The notes beneath the pieces are model-generated. The model was not told the DNA's origin, did not search any database, and saw only the letters and a list, made by a program, of their open reading frames with translations. A stretch of 13,734 nucleotides of DNA from Planctomycetota bacterium (GTDB lineage Bacteria; Planctomycetota; UBA11346). Of this stretch, positions 5,911 to 12,773 are shown piece by piece. Position 1 is the first letter of the stretch. Each line of letters begins with the position of its first letter. The stretch covers positions 1 to 13,734 of the forward strand of contig JAHEDF010000046.1 in the NCBI GenBank assembly GCA_024641365.1, in the 5' to 3' direction. A program made the position numbers and the translations under genes.

Positions 5911-8900
5911 TTATTTATTACTCTTGAGCCAATCTACTAAATTAGCAAATTCCTGTAATGACATGCCTGCGGCAAGGCCTTGTGGCATCATGGATGTTGG
6001 TAGTTCATCGCGAGATTTAATGTCTGCATCTTTCAGCTGCGTGACAATGCCAGCAATATTACGCATAGTGACAACCCCATCTAATTCAGACGTAATAAAC
6101 CCTGAATGTACGGTGCCATCTTTCATCGTGATATTATAACTGCGAAATCCTTGTGAAATACTTGCATTCGGACGCAAGATAGACATGGCAATGTCTTCGC
6201 GTGACAGAATACCACCAACTGCACCCATAAACGGTCCTCGTTCTGGCTGTCCTTTTTTCCACGAGTGGCAAGCAATACATCCCTGTCTCATAAATAATGC
6301 TTCACCTTTAGACGTATCACCTTTAACCGTATTAAGTGCCGTTATGACGTCCTCTACCGACATTTTACCGACTTGGCCACTTTGATTTAAAATCTTACTC
6401 AAATCGACTACTTCTTCTTTCGCTACCGTTTCCGTTTTCATTTTTGCATATTTAGCAGCATCAATTCCTTCTATTTCAACACGATCATACGACATCGCTT
6501 TAGCAACAAATGATTTTTGTGCGTCTGAAGCTTTTGCCCAATAGGCTTTTAATGCGCTGGCAACAATCGGAGTTCCCGACCACGGTGTTGGTTTATAATA
6601 AGGGCCGCGTGTATCAGGCTTGGTCGACCACCACCATTTCCCGTCGTATGGTATTTCGTCGTTGTGCAGACGAATTAGTGTTTTGAGAATATCACGTTCC
6701 GTTTTTGGATCTTTCACACTCGCCAATTTATTTGCTAATACTTTTACTAAGCCGTCATCGTGTATGTAGCGCATGGCCCAATACGCACCCGATGCATTGC
6801 TTGAGCCAATCGCATCGACACAGGCTTCAACCGCTTTTAATTTAATGAGTGCCTGTACGGCGATATGTGGGACGATAATATCTTTATTTGGCTTCGCGTG
6901 TTCGCCTTCAACATTTTCACCATACGCTGTGGGCATTGCTTTTTTATCCATTTCAAAAGTAATTCCTCCGCCTCCACCGTCAGTATGTCCGAGCGTTGCT
7001 TGAAAACGTACAAAATTTTCTTTCTTTGGAAATTTATAGATAATGCGAGCTACAGCGTGCGTGCCAATACCAAATGAAAATGGTTTGCCATTCATTGCTT
7101 TGAGCGGTTCTTTACGACAATCTTTATCAACATTCGTACTTCCCCATCCACCTACCGCTTTCGTCCATTTGAGATCAGTTAATTTTGTCTTTGAGCCATC
7201 CTTCTTAATTAAATACGGTTCAAAGATTCCGGCATGATCATTGCCATCACCATCGCCACCATCAAGTACGGTGATATGTATTTCTTTCCATCCCGTAATA
7301 TCAAGATCAACGGTTGCCATATCTTTGTCTTTTAAAACCTGGCTTGCAAAAGCTGATTTTCCACTGCCCTGGTCTTCCTGCTCACCTTCGTCATCTGATC
7401 CATCTTTGTCTGGCATGTGTGCAACTGCGATTAAATCTTTTGCCGCTGCTTTATTACCGATGCGCCCTAATGCGACAGCGGCTGCTACTTGTATCCGAGG
7501 ATTACTACTCTCCTTTAATGCCGCAACAAATGGTGCTATTTCAACTTTTTTATTTTGCGGGATACGATCAGCGATGGCGCGCAATGCCCATTCACGAATA
7601 GAAACATCCGCTGACGCCTTTAATAAGTCGGCATTGGCATCATCACCTGCGAGCTGTTTTAAAGTGAAAACCGCAGCGACGCGAGCCTCTAATGATGCGC
7701 TCTTTTTATTAATGACTTCTATCAATGCTTTCGCGTCAGCAGCTTTACGATTAACAATTTCTTGTGAAGCATGGAAACGCCAGGTAGCGCTATCTGATTG
7801 CAGATATTTAATTAAATCTCCTGCCGACGCTTCTGCTAAATTTGGAAATGGTTTATAGGTCCAGCCTTTTGGCGTGACGCGCACCACATAACCGCCTTTA
7901 CCACCACCGAAACCCGAGCCTTCCCATGAACAAATATACATGCGGCCCGAGCCATCCACATCAATATCGGTCATTTTACCGACTTTTATATAGTCTTCTT
8001 GTTCCTGGGTAAATGAAGCACCGTTGGGGGTAATGCGATGAATATAGATATGACTGCGGCCCCAGTCGCCCATTAACGGCACATTATTATATTTTTCCGG
8101 CCATCCGGGTTCTTGGAAAAACATTGAGCCGGTACCGGAGCCACCACCTAAATCGACTAATGCTGGTAAAATTTCATCGGTGTAGCGTTTAAATAATTTT
8201 GGATAGCCATATTCGCCTGATTGAATTTCATGTATAAAGCGAATATTCCATCCACCGCCATCATTGGTATTGCCACGTGTGTACACATTCATGAACGGGT
8301 CGATAGCGATATCGCAAATATTACGGGTTCCGTGAATATACTCTTCCATTTCTGTGCCATCAGGGCGCACGCGAATAACCCCGCCACCAAGTACGGTTAA
8401 TTTTGTTCCGTCGGTGCCCTCTGCATCGACGATACCAAAATCGCCCATGGCAATGTAAATCCAGCCATCAATTCCCATGCGAATACCATTTGTTGAATGG
8501 TCAACGCCGCGTGAATTATTATAGGTGGGCGCACTAATACCGGTAATTAATGTTTTTGGAGGTCCATCAGCAATGCCGTCTTTATTTTTATCTTCAAGAA
8601 CGGACACGTAGGCGGTGTCATAGGTTTTTGCATCCTTCCAGGTGGAATGCAAAACGTAGAGTTTATCGCCGACGGCCATTAATCCACGCACCGATTCCAT
8701 TGGTGCAAAGGTCGTATGCGAATCAGCAACACCATCATTATCTGAATCAATAAACTTTAAAATATAACCGTTGCCTTTACCTTTACCAAGCGAGCCATTT
8801 TTATCTATGCCAACAAATACACCGCCATCAGGATGTGCGCTGAGCACGACTGAGCACGCTGCCACTTTATCATCAGCAAACATTTTCCATTCGAGATCAT

Positions 8901-9009
8901 TTGGCACACTGACTGTCGCAGCGGTCAAAGGAAGCGTGAGGGATAGCGCACAGGTAATTTGTGCCACAGTTGGTAAGCGTAGGCGTTTCATAACCGCTTG
9001 ACGTTGCAT
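5911..9009 (-). CDS. PVC-type multidomain heme protein: beta-propeller, HEAT-like repeats, NPCBM-like module, cytochrome c
   Basis: The frame is open to 9075, but GGAGG at 9020-9016, six bases before the ATG at 9009, marks the real start, giving 1032 residues. A signal peptide (to about residue 32, ending 'LTLPLTAA') exports it. Residues about 36-380 match the PVC membrane-bound dehydrogenase-type propeller (TIGR02604 style): 'DSDNDGVADSHTTFA', 'NGIRMGIDGWIYIAMGD', 'GGGVIRVRPDGTEME', 'NVPLMGDWGRSHIY'. Residues about 395-530 are HEAT-like helices ('IQVAAAVALGRIG'). After an acidic linker (about 532-550) comes an NPCBM-like beta-sandwich at about 552-688 ('GWKEIHITVLDGG', 'GIGTHAVARIIYKF', 'LGHTDGG'). 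More helices follow, then a cytochrome c domain with C911-I-A-C-H and candidate axial Met in 'SMMPQG' near 1007-1008. Such proteins are thought to oxidise sugars or related compounds in the periplasm with electrons passing to heme c. Domain names are recalled, not searched. Confidence 0.93.
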   Translation of the reverse strand: MQRQAVMKRLRLPTVAQITCALSLTLPLTAATVSVPNDLEWKMFADDKVAACSVVLSAHPDGGVFVGIDKNGSLGKGKGNGYILKFIDSDNDGVADSHTTFAPMESVRGLMAVGDKLYVLHSTWKDAKTYDTAYVSVLEDKNKDGIADGPPKTLITGISAPTYNNSRGVDHSTNGIRMGIDGWIYIAMGDFGIVDAEGTDGTKLTVLGGGVIRVRPDGTEMEEYIHGTRNICDIAIDPFMNVYTRGNTNDGGGWNIRFIHEIQSGEYGYPKLFKRYTDEILPALVDLGGGSGTGSMFFQEPGWPEKYNNVPLMGDWGRSHIYIHRITPNGASFTQEQEDYIKVGKMTDIDVDGSGRMYICSWEGSGFGGGKGGYVVRVTPKGWTYKPFPNLAEASAGDLIKYLQSDSATWRFHASQEIVNRKAADAKALIEVINKKSASLEARVAAVFTLKQLAGDDANADLLKASADVSIREWALRAIADRIPQNKKVEIAPFVAALKESSNPRIQVAAAVALGRIGNKAAAKDLIAVAHMPDKDGSDDEGEQEDQGSGKSAFASQVLKDKDMATVDLDITGWKEIHITVLDGGDGDGNDHAGIFEPYLIKKDGSKTKLTDLKWTKAVGGWGSTNVDKDCRKEPLKAMNGKPFSFGIGTHAVARIIYKFPKKENFVRFQATLGHTDGGGGGITFEMDKKAMPTAYGENVEGEHAKPNKDIIVPHIAVQALIKLKAVEACVDAIGSSNASGAYWAMRYIHDDGLVKVLANKLASVKDPKTERDILKTLIRLHNDEIPYDGKWWWSTKPDTRGPYYKPTPWSGTPIVASALKAYWAKASDAQKSFVAKAMSYDRVEIEGIDAAKYAKMKTETVAKEEVVDLSKILNQSGQVGKMSVEDVITALNTVKGDTSKGEALFMRQGCIACHSWKKGQPERGPFMGAVGGILSREDIAMSILRPNASISQGFRSYNITMKDGTVHSGFITSELDGVVTMRNIAGIVTQLKDADIKSRDELPTSMMPQGLAAGMSLQEFANLVDWLKSNK

Positions 9010-9596
9010 AAAATTCCTCCGTTTCATGAAAAAAGGCAAAGAATCAGTGTTATTAATAGGTGAATTAGACGACAATTGTCGTGCTACAGGCTAACGAAAC
9101 AGAATCGTATTCAACATAAGGTCGCATCGTTAGTAGGCAGTGCTTCACCAACTATTTTGGCACTCTATCTAAGTTAAAAGCTACAATTTGTCGGTCGTAA
9201 AACGATGATTTACGCCGCCAAGAGATGTAATGTGTTACCTATTTTACTTTTTGGCTCTAATACCGACAGGTGCAAAATCAGACAGCACAGGCATTTGTAT
9301 AGTTAGCTGTTAAACTTTTCCGTAACGAGGAATTGTGAGCCGCCTTCATGACTCGTGCCGTTGGCGAGCCGCTAGCGACTAGGTGACTTCAAACAGTCAA
9401 AACTTAAATCCTAACAAAGTAGAGATCAGTATGACAAAGCAGACATGAGCTTAACAGAAGAATTGCATATGCATTATGAGCCACGATTGGGAAAACAATT
9501 TATAAGTACAACGCCAAAACATATTGTTTCTTTTATAAAAATAACGATTATAGATTTCAGCAATTAAACCGTGAATAGAGACCATGAATAGAGACC
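9010..9596. other. Divergent intergenic region with no gene recognised
   Basis: This 587-base stretch separates the minus-strand heme-protein gene from the plus-strand DUF1648 gene, so it should hold promoters for both. I see the 14-base palindrome at 9069-9082, a CGTAAA/TTTACG hairpin at 9196-9214, a TGCATATGCA palindrome at 9464-9473 and the duplicated start region at 9571-9596. No convincing sigma-70 promoter pair, RNA gene or coding frame was found. The part from about 9330 to 9400 is GC-richer (for example CGCTAGCG) and could be a remnant of something lost. Confidence 0.5.
9069..9082. promoter_or_regulatory. Perfect 14-base palindrome upstream of the heme-protein gene (candidate operator)
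   Basis: ACGACAATTGTCGT reads the same on both strands. It lies about 60 bases upstream of the preferred ATG at 9009, where a transcription-factor dimer would be expected to bind near the promoter or in the 5' leader. No second exact copy was noticed in the window. A nearby stretch at 9183-9193 (ACAATTTGTCG) resembles one half plus the centre. Confidence 0.4.
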
Positions 9597-9603
9597 ATGA
9601 ATA
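9571..9603 (+). repeat. 13-base tandem repeat duplicating the start-codon region of the DUF1648 gene
   Basis: GTGAATAGAGACC (9571-9583) and ATGAATAGAGACC (9584-9596) are followed by the gene's own ATGAATA at 9597. Each earlier copy opens a six-codon frame (for the second, M-N-R-D-H-E then TAA at 9602-9604) whose stop overlaps the beginning of the real gene. No strong Shine-Dalgarno precedes any copy; AGAG within each unit is the only candidate. Confidence 0.7.
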
Positions 9604-10109
9604 AATTTACTCCTCTTATAATGTTCATTTTTACTGAAGTGTCGCTGTTACTGTCATATTTCTTAACCTCGTCACATCTCCCTGAAACGGTTGCTACTCA
9701 TTTCGGCAGCAATGGTGAACCTGATGGTTTTATGTCACATAATGGTTACATCACTTTTATGGTGATATTTACCATTGTTTGTCCGCTCTTTATTCTTGGC
9801 GCTGTGCGCATTGGTTTTTTATTTAATAAAAAACCAATAAATGTACCAAATAAACACTATTGGATGGCACCAGAGCAGAAAGAGAACACCATTCGATTTA
9901 TTAAAGATCATTTGACCAATATGGCTACGATCATGTGTTTATTTTTAGGCTTTATGCATTGGCTCATTATCGAGTCAAATAAACCGACTCCCGCACGTCT
10001 TAATAATAGTTATTTACTATGGGGTATTGGCATTTTACTGGTGATCATCCTGATATGGACGGTGTTGTTGTTTACGCGCTTTTTGCGCGTGCCGAAAACA
10101 TCCTCATAA
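9597..10109 (+). CDS. DUF1648-domain integral membrane protein
   Basis: A 170-residue protein with four predicted membrane segments at about residues 6-24, 50-70, 106-126 and 139-160. Between the first two lies 'LPETVATHFGSNGEPDGFMS', the typical DUF1648 signature (PF07853), and after the second span comes 'HYWMAPEQKENTIRFIKDHL', also usual in this family. Some members resemble SdpI-type immunity or sensing proteins, but many are uncharacterised, so no function is assigned. It is on the opposite strand from the heme-protein gene and 128 bases before the redoxin gene, whose job seems unrelated. The start is taken as ATG 9597 because the hydrophobic segment begins right after it and earlier in-register copies of the start hit stops. 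Confidence 0.88.
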   Translation: MNKFTPLIMFIFTEVSLLLSYFLTSSHLPETVATHFGSNGEPDGFMSHNGYITFMVIFTIVCPLFILGAVRIGFLFNKKPINVPNKHYWMAPEQKENTIRFIKDHLTNMATIMCLFLGFMHWLIIESNKPTPARLNNSYLLWGIGILLVIILIWTVLLFTRFLRVPKTSS

Positions 10110-10237
10110 GTGGCCCGTTATGCGCTTATTGGTCAACAGCGCGTGGTCTTTTTCGTACCAAACATGATTGACGCTTCCCCCTCAGACCGAGGGCTGTACG
10201 TTTTCGCTCCGTTCAATCCAACTCATGGCGGCCAGTT

Positions 10238-11464
10238 ATGAAATATAACATAAACCTGATCATCACAGCCATAATCGCCTTTGGTATATACCCACTCGTG
10301 AACGGCGCGGACGAGACTGAATACGTCAACGGACTGGATAAAAATGGAAATCCACAAGGTTTTAAAACCTTAGCGCTTGGTGATAAGGCACCCGACTTTT
10401 CTTTACTCGGCATTGATGGTAAAACCTATTCATTAGCTAATTTTTCGGAATCAAAAATATTAATGGTTTTGTTTACCTCAAATCACTGCCCAACTTCCCA
10501 TGCTATTGAAAAACGCTTACAAAAACTGCGTGATGATTTTCGTGATAAAAGTTTTGCTTTAGTCGCTATTAATCCAAATCATCCTGATGGGCTCAACATC
10601 GACGAATTAGGCTACGGTGAATTTAATGACTCGTTTGAGCACATGAAGCCCTATGCTGAAAAAAATGGCTGGGACTTCCCGTATATTTACGACGGAGAAA
10701 CCCAGCAAGTTGCACGTGCCTATGGCTGCCTTGCAACTCCGCATCTGTTTATTTTTGATGAAGAACGTAAATTGCGCTATGCAGGTCGTTTTGATGACTC
10801 GCGTTATGCTCCTGAAGAAACCGTTAAATCCCCTGACGCCCGTAATGCGCTCAATGATCTTTTTGCAGATCGACCAGTAGCTGTACCGCTTACAAGACCA
10901 CACGGTTGCTCGACAAAATGGCGTGAAAAACGTGCTAAACACGCTGTTGTTGAAGCCAGTCGTAAAGAAATTCCCGTAACGATTGAAACTATAAATAGTG
11001 AAGGGGTTGCGGCATTACGTACCAATAACGGAGAAAATTATCGTTTTATTAATGTTTGGGCAACGTGGTGCGCGCCCTGTGTACAAGAATTTCCTGACTT
11101 AGTTTCGATATCTCACCAATATGACATGCGTAATTTTGAATTTATTAGTATAAGCCTTGATCAACCTGGTGACGTAGAAAAAGTTAAAGAATTCCTTCAG
11201 AAAAACGGCGCGGGGGTTACACCACGTAAGGTAAAAATTCTGAAAAAAGAAGGCCGTACGACGAGTCACTATATTTATTCTGGTGCCAGCCAAGATGAGC
11301 TCGCTACTAAACTTGATAACGAATGGCCTGGACCAGTACCACATACTATTTTAGTTGCCCCAGGTGGAAAAATTGTCTGGCGTCACAATGGCGTCATTGA
11401 TCCTGCTGCTGCGCGAACAGCTATTGTGAAAGAATTAGGGGCATTTTTTCAGCCTAAAAAATAG
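10238..11464 (+). CDS. Secreted peroxiredoxin-like / TlpA-like thioredoxin fusion protein
   Basis: A 408-residue protein with an N-terminal signal peptide (residues 1 to about 23, '..PLVNGA'). Residues about 45-210 form a redoxin (AhpC/TSA-like) domain: 'LGDKAPDFSLLGIDGKTYSL', then 'FTSNHCPTSHAIEKR' with a single Cys (C84), 'DFPYIYDGETQQVARAYGC' (C164) and 'TPHLFIFDEERKLRYAGRFDD'. A linker carries 'RPHGCSTKW' (C224), a motif often seen in this family. Residues about 245-405 are a thioredoxin/TlpA fold with active site W277-C278-A-P-C281 and cis-Pro in 'GPVPHTILV'. The likely role is periplasmic thiol-disulfide exchange; cytochrome c maturation would suit a locus with two c-type heme proteins, but this is inference. 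The N-terminal domain may not be a true peroxidase because C84 sits in CPTS, not the usual peroxidatic TxxC setting. A seven-codon frame (ATG 10225) overlaps the start out of frame. Confidence 0.9.
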   Translation: MKYNINLIITAIIAFGIYPLVNGADETEYVNGLDKNGNPQGFKTLALGDKAPDFSLLGIDGKTYSLANFSESKILMVLFTSNHCPTSHAIEKRLQKLRDDFRDKSFALVAINPNHPDGLNIDELGYGEFNDSFEHMKPYAEKNGWDFPYIYDGETQQVARAYGCLATPHLFIFDEERKLRYAGRFDDSRYAPEETVKSPDARNALNDLFADRPVAVPLTRPHGCSTKWREKRAKHAVVEASRKEIPVTIETINSEGVAALRTNNGENYRFINVWATWCAPCVQEFPDLVSISHQYDMRNFEFISISLDQPGDVEKVKEFLQKNGAGVTPRKVKILKKEGRTTSHYIYSGASQDELATKLDNEWPGPVPHTILVAPGGKIVWRHNGVIDPAAARTAIVKELGAFFQPKK

Positions 11465-11467
11465 GGT

Positions 11468-11596
11468 GTTTTTTTCGCGGGCTTTGCCCTCGGGCTCCCA
11501 CGCTCCTTTGTCGCGACTTTTTATGACGCGCTGCGCTTGCAAAAAATGGGCGGGCGGCGCTCTGCGCCTATTATGCCCGCCCACCGTCACTCGGCG
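11468..11596. repeat. Intergenic repeat, copy B (appears truncated on the right)
   Basis: It aligns with copy A at 1251-1376: a T run, hairpin GGGC-TTT-GCCC (11479-11489), CTCCTTTGTCGCGACTTTTT, GACGCGCTGCGCTTG, AAAAAATG, the central stem-loop, and ACTCGGCG. Similarity stops at about 11596, and the inverted module seen in copy A is absent. It begins four bases after the redoxin stop codon. Confidence 0.7.
11541..11582 (-). terminator. Probable intrinsic terminator within repeat B
   Basis: On the minus strand GGGCGGGC (11582-11575) pairs with GCCCGCCC (11555-11548). An inner GGCGC/GCGCC stem lies inside it, and A then TTTTTT follow (11547-11541). It would stop minus-strand transcripts, such as those from the DUF1080 gene, before they run into the redoxin gene. 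Three outer base pairs differ from copy A but still pair. Confidence 0.55.
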
Positions 11597-11633
11597 TCCG
11601 CTCGCCTATCGGCTCGTGATTGTGCTAACCCGG

Positions 11634-11862
11634 GAGCGCCGGTGCACTGCCATTAAGCTAAGCAAAATGATAGGGTCGCATTCACATGGAGAACCGGAGG
11701 ACCGGAGTGGGATATGCTAATAAATTTTTATTAAGCAGGGAAAAATAGGTCCGATTCGCACAGTTACTGCACAGCTATTTAGTGGTCTTCCTCCGGTTCT
11801 CTGGTCCTCCATGTGAGAAAAGTCCTTAGCTTAATGGCATTGAGCGCCGGCGGCTCGCCGGC
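11634..11862. repeat. Long imperfect inverted repeat (MITE-like or structured RNA element)
   Basis: A perfect 15-base pair of arms (TGCCATTAAGCTAAG at 11648-11662, complement at 11825-11839) is flanked outside by related GAGC..GCCGG sequence. It encloses 25-base arms (11683-11707 and 11791-11815) matching at 22 positions without gaps. The 25-base arms contain 8-base units of the form GGAGRACC. Inside the loop a TAATAAA/TTTATTA hairpin sits at 11718-11733. At the right end is a perfect GCCGGCG-GCT-CGCCGGC hairpin (11846-11862). No transposase or clear target duplication is seen. Confidence 0.7.
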
Positions 11863-11893
11863 ATAAACGCTTACATTCTATAAATATCTGTCC

Positions 11894-12607
11894 TTATTTC
11901 TGCTGCACTTCTCGCGATATTCCCTGTACGCGCACATTGCGAAACTTACCGAGATCATCAAAAGAACCTAAACCGATTTTTCCCCACGACAGTGTTTTAT
12001 CGTTCGCGGTTAGTACCGGTTGTTCTTGATTATCGACATACACGGCAATGTCGCCAGTTTCGCTATTGCGCACAATTTTAATGTGATGCCAATTATCTTG
12101 TTTCCACTCCATACCTTCTGAGCGATAAGCGGTGATGGGTTTTCTATCTGCATTATCGACTATATGAATGTGATGATGTACTTTATCTGCCTTTTGGCCA
12201 ATATGTGCGTAATAAAATTTATAAGCGTCCATTTTTCCGAAAGCGAAACACAAATCATTATTACCTTTAGTAAATTGAGTTAGTTGCGCTTCACACGTCA
12301 GTGTAAAATCCTTCCATTCTTTGCGTTCATACCATGCTAAATTAAAGGGGCTGCGGAAAGTCGGCTTTGCGCCGCTTTGTGCGGTGAGATGTAATTCGCG
12401 TGCCTCGCCATCTCCCTGCCATGTCCAGGCGGATTTATTAAACCACGTCCAACCATCTTTTTCTGCAAATATATCAACAAGTGGGCTCGCACCTGGGAGG
12501 CAGCAAGGCGCAACCGTAATTTGTGGCGGCGTGTCTGCTGCCATGGTGGGAGTAGCAGTCATAACTACACCGGTGACAACAGTGAGCAACGATACAAAGG
12601 TTTTCAT
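11894..12607 (-). CDS. Secreted DUF1080 (3-keto-disaccharide hydrolase-like) protein
   Basis: A 237-residue protein with a signal peptide cleaved near 'TMA-AD' (residues 23-24). The remainder looks like one jelly-roll/concanavalin-like domain of the DUF1080 family (PF06439): 'WTWQGDGEARELHLTA', 'YERKEWKDFTLTCEAQLTQ', 'DNWHHIKIVRNSETGDIAVYVDNQ', 'GKIGLGSFDDLGKFRNVRV'. Members named 3-keto-disaccharide hydrolases cleave glycosides already oxidised at C3, while others may only bind sugar; the catalytic residues cannot be picked with confidence here. A histidine cluster 'HHHIHI' (about 144-149) is notable. It is 166 bases downstream of the partial cytochrome gene on the same strand, which would fit an oxidise-then-cleave pair. 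The ribosome site is weak (AAGAAC before the ATG). Confidence 0.85.
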   Translation of the reverse strand: MKTFVSLLTVVTGVVMTATPTMAADTPPQITVAPCCLPGASPLVDIFAEKDGWTWFNKSAWTWQGDGEARELHLTAQSGAKPTFRSPFNLAWYERKEWKDFTLTCEAQLTQFTKGNNDLCFAFGKMDAYKFYYAHIGQKADKVHHHIHIVDNADRKPITAYRSEGMEWKQDNWHHIKIVRNSETGDIAVYVDNQEQPVLTANDKTLSWGKIGLGSFDDLGKFRNVRVQGISREVQQK

Positions 12608-12773
12608 GTTCTTAAAATACGATATGCACGCAAACGACTCAAGATGAATATAGCCCTAATAATCTGCTCAGCTATCAAAAAACTGCGCGGATTAGTACGT
12701 AAACTACCACTTATCCGCTGACTGTTCCTAAAAGCACAGACCGCCTTTATCATTTCTAAACAATTTCAGACAG

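Larger units (their letters stand above)
11465..11893. other. Structured intergenic region between convergent genes
   Basis: This 429-base gap has no convincing gene. It holds repeat copy B (11468-11596) and a long imperfect inverted repeat (11634-11862). The plus-strand redoxin gene and the minus-strand DUF1080 gene converge on it, so terminators are expected. The only terminator-like signal with a T run reads on the minus strand (11582-11541). Confidence 0.7.

Noticed and set aside
7241..7858. 205-residue plus-strand open frame
   Set aside because: It lies wholly inside the large heme-protein gene on the opposite strand. Its serine/alanine-rich translation has no domain logic and mirrors the codon use of the real gene.
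9010..9075. N-terminal extension of the large heme protein to the ATG at 9075
   Set aside because: A strong GGAGG with ideal spacing precedes the ATG at 9009, and the extension would put 22 polar residues before the signal peptide.
9300..9420. Possible integron attC or degraded mobile-element end (GTTAGCTGTTAAAC and nearby GC-rich sequence)
   Set aside because: No paired R''/R' boxes with matching inner boxes could be drawn and no integrase is present.
11466..11720. 84-residue plus-strand open frame after the redoxin gene
   Set aside because: It is made entirely of repeat B and the left arm of the inverted repeat, in a frame different from the one shared by the two repeat copies. It has no ribosome site or domain signal.
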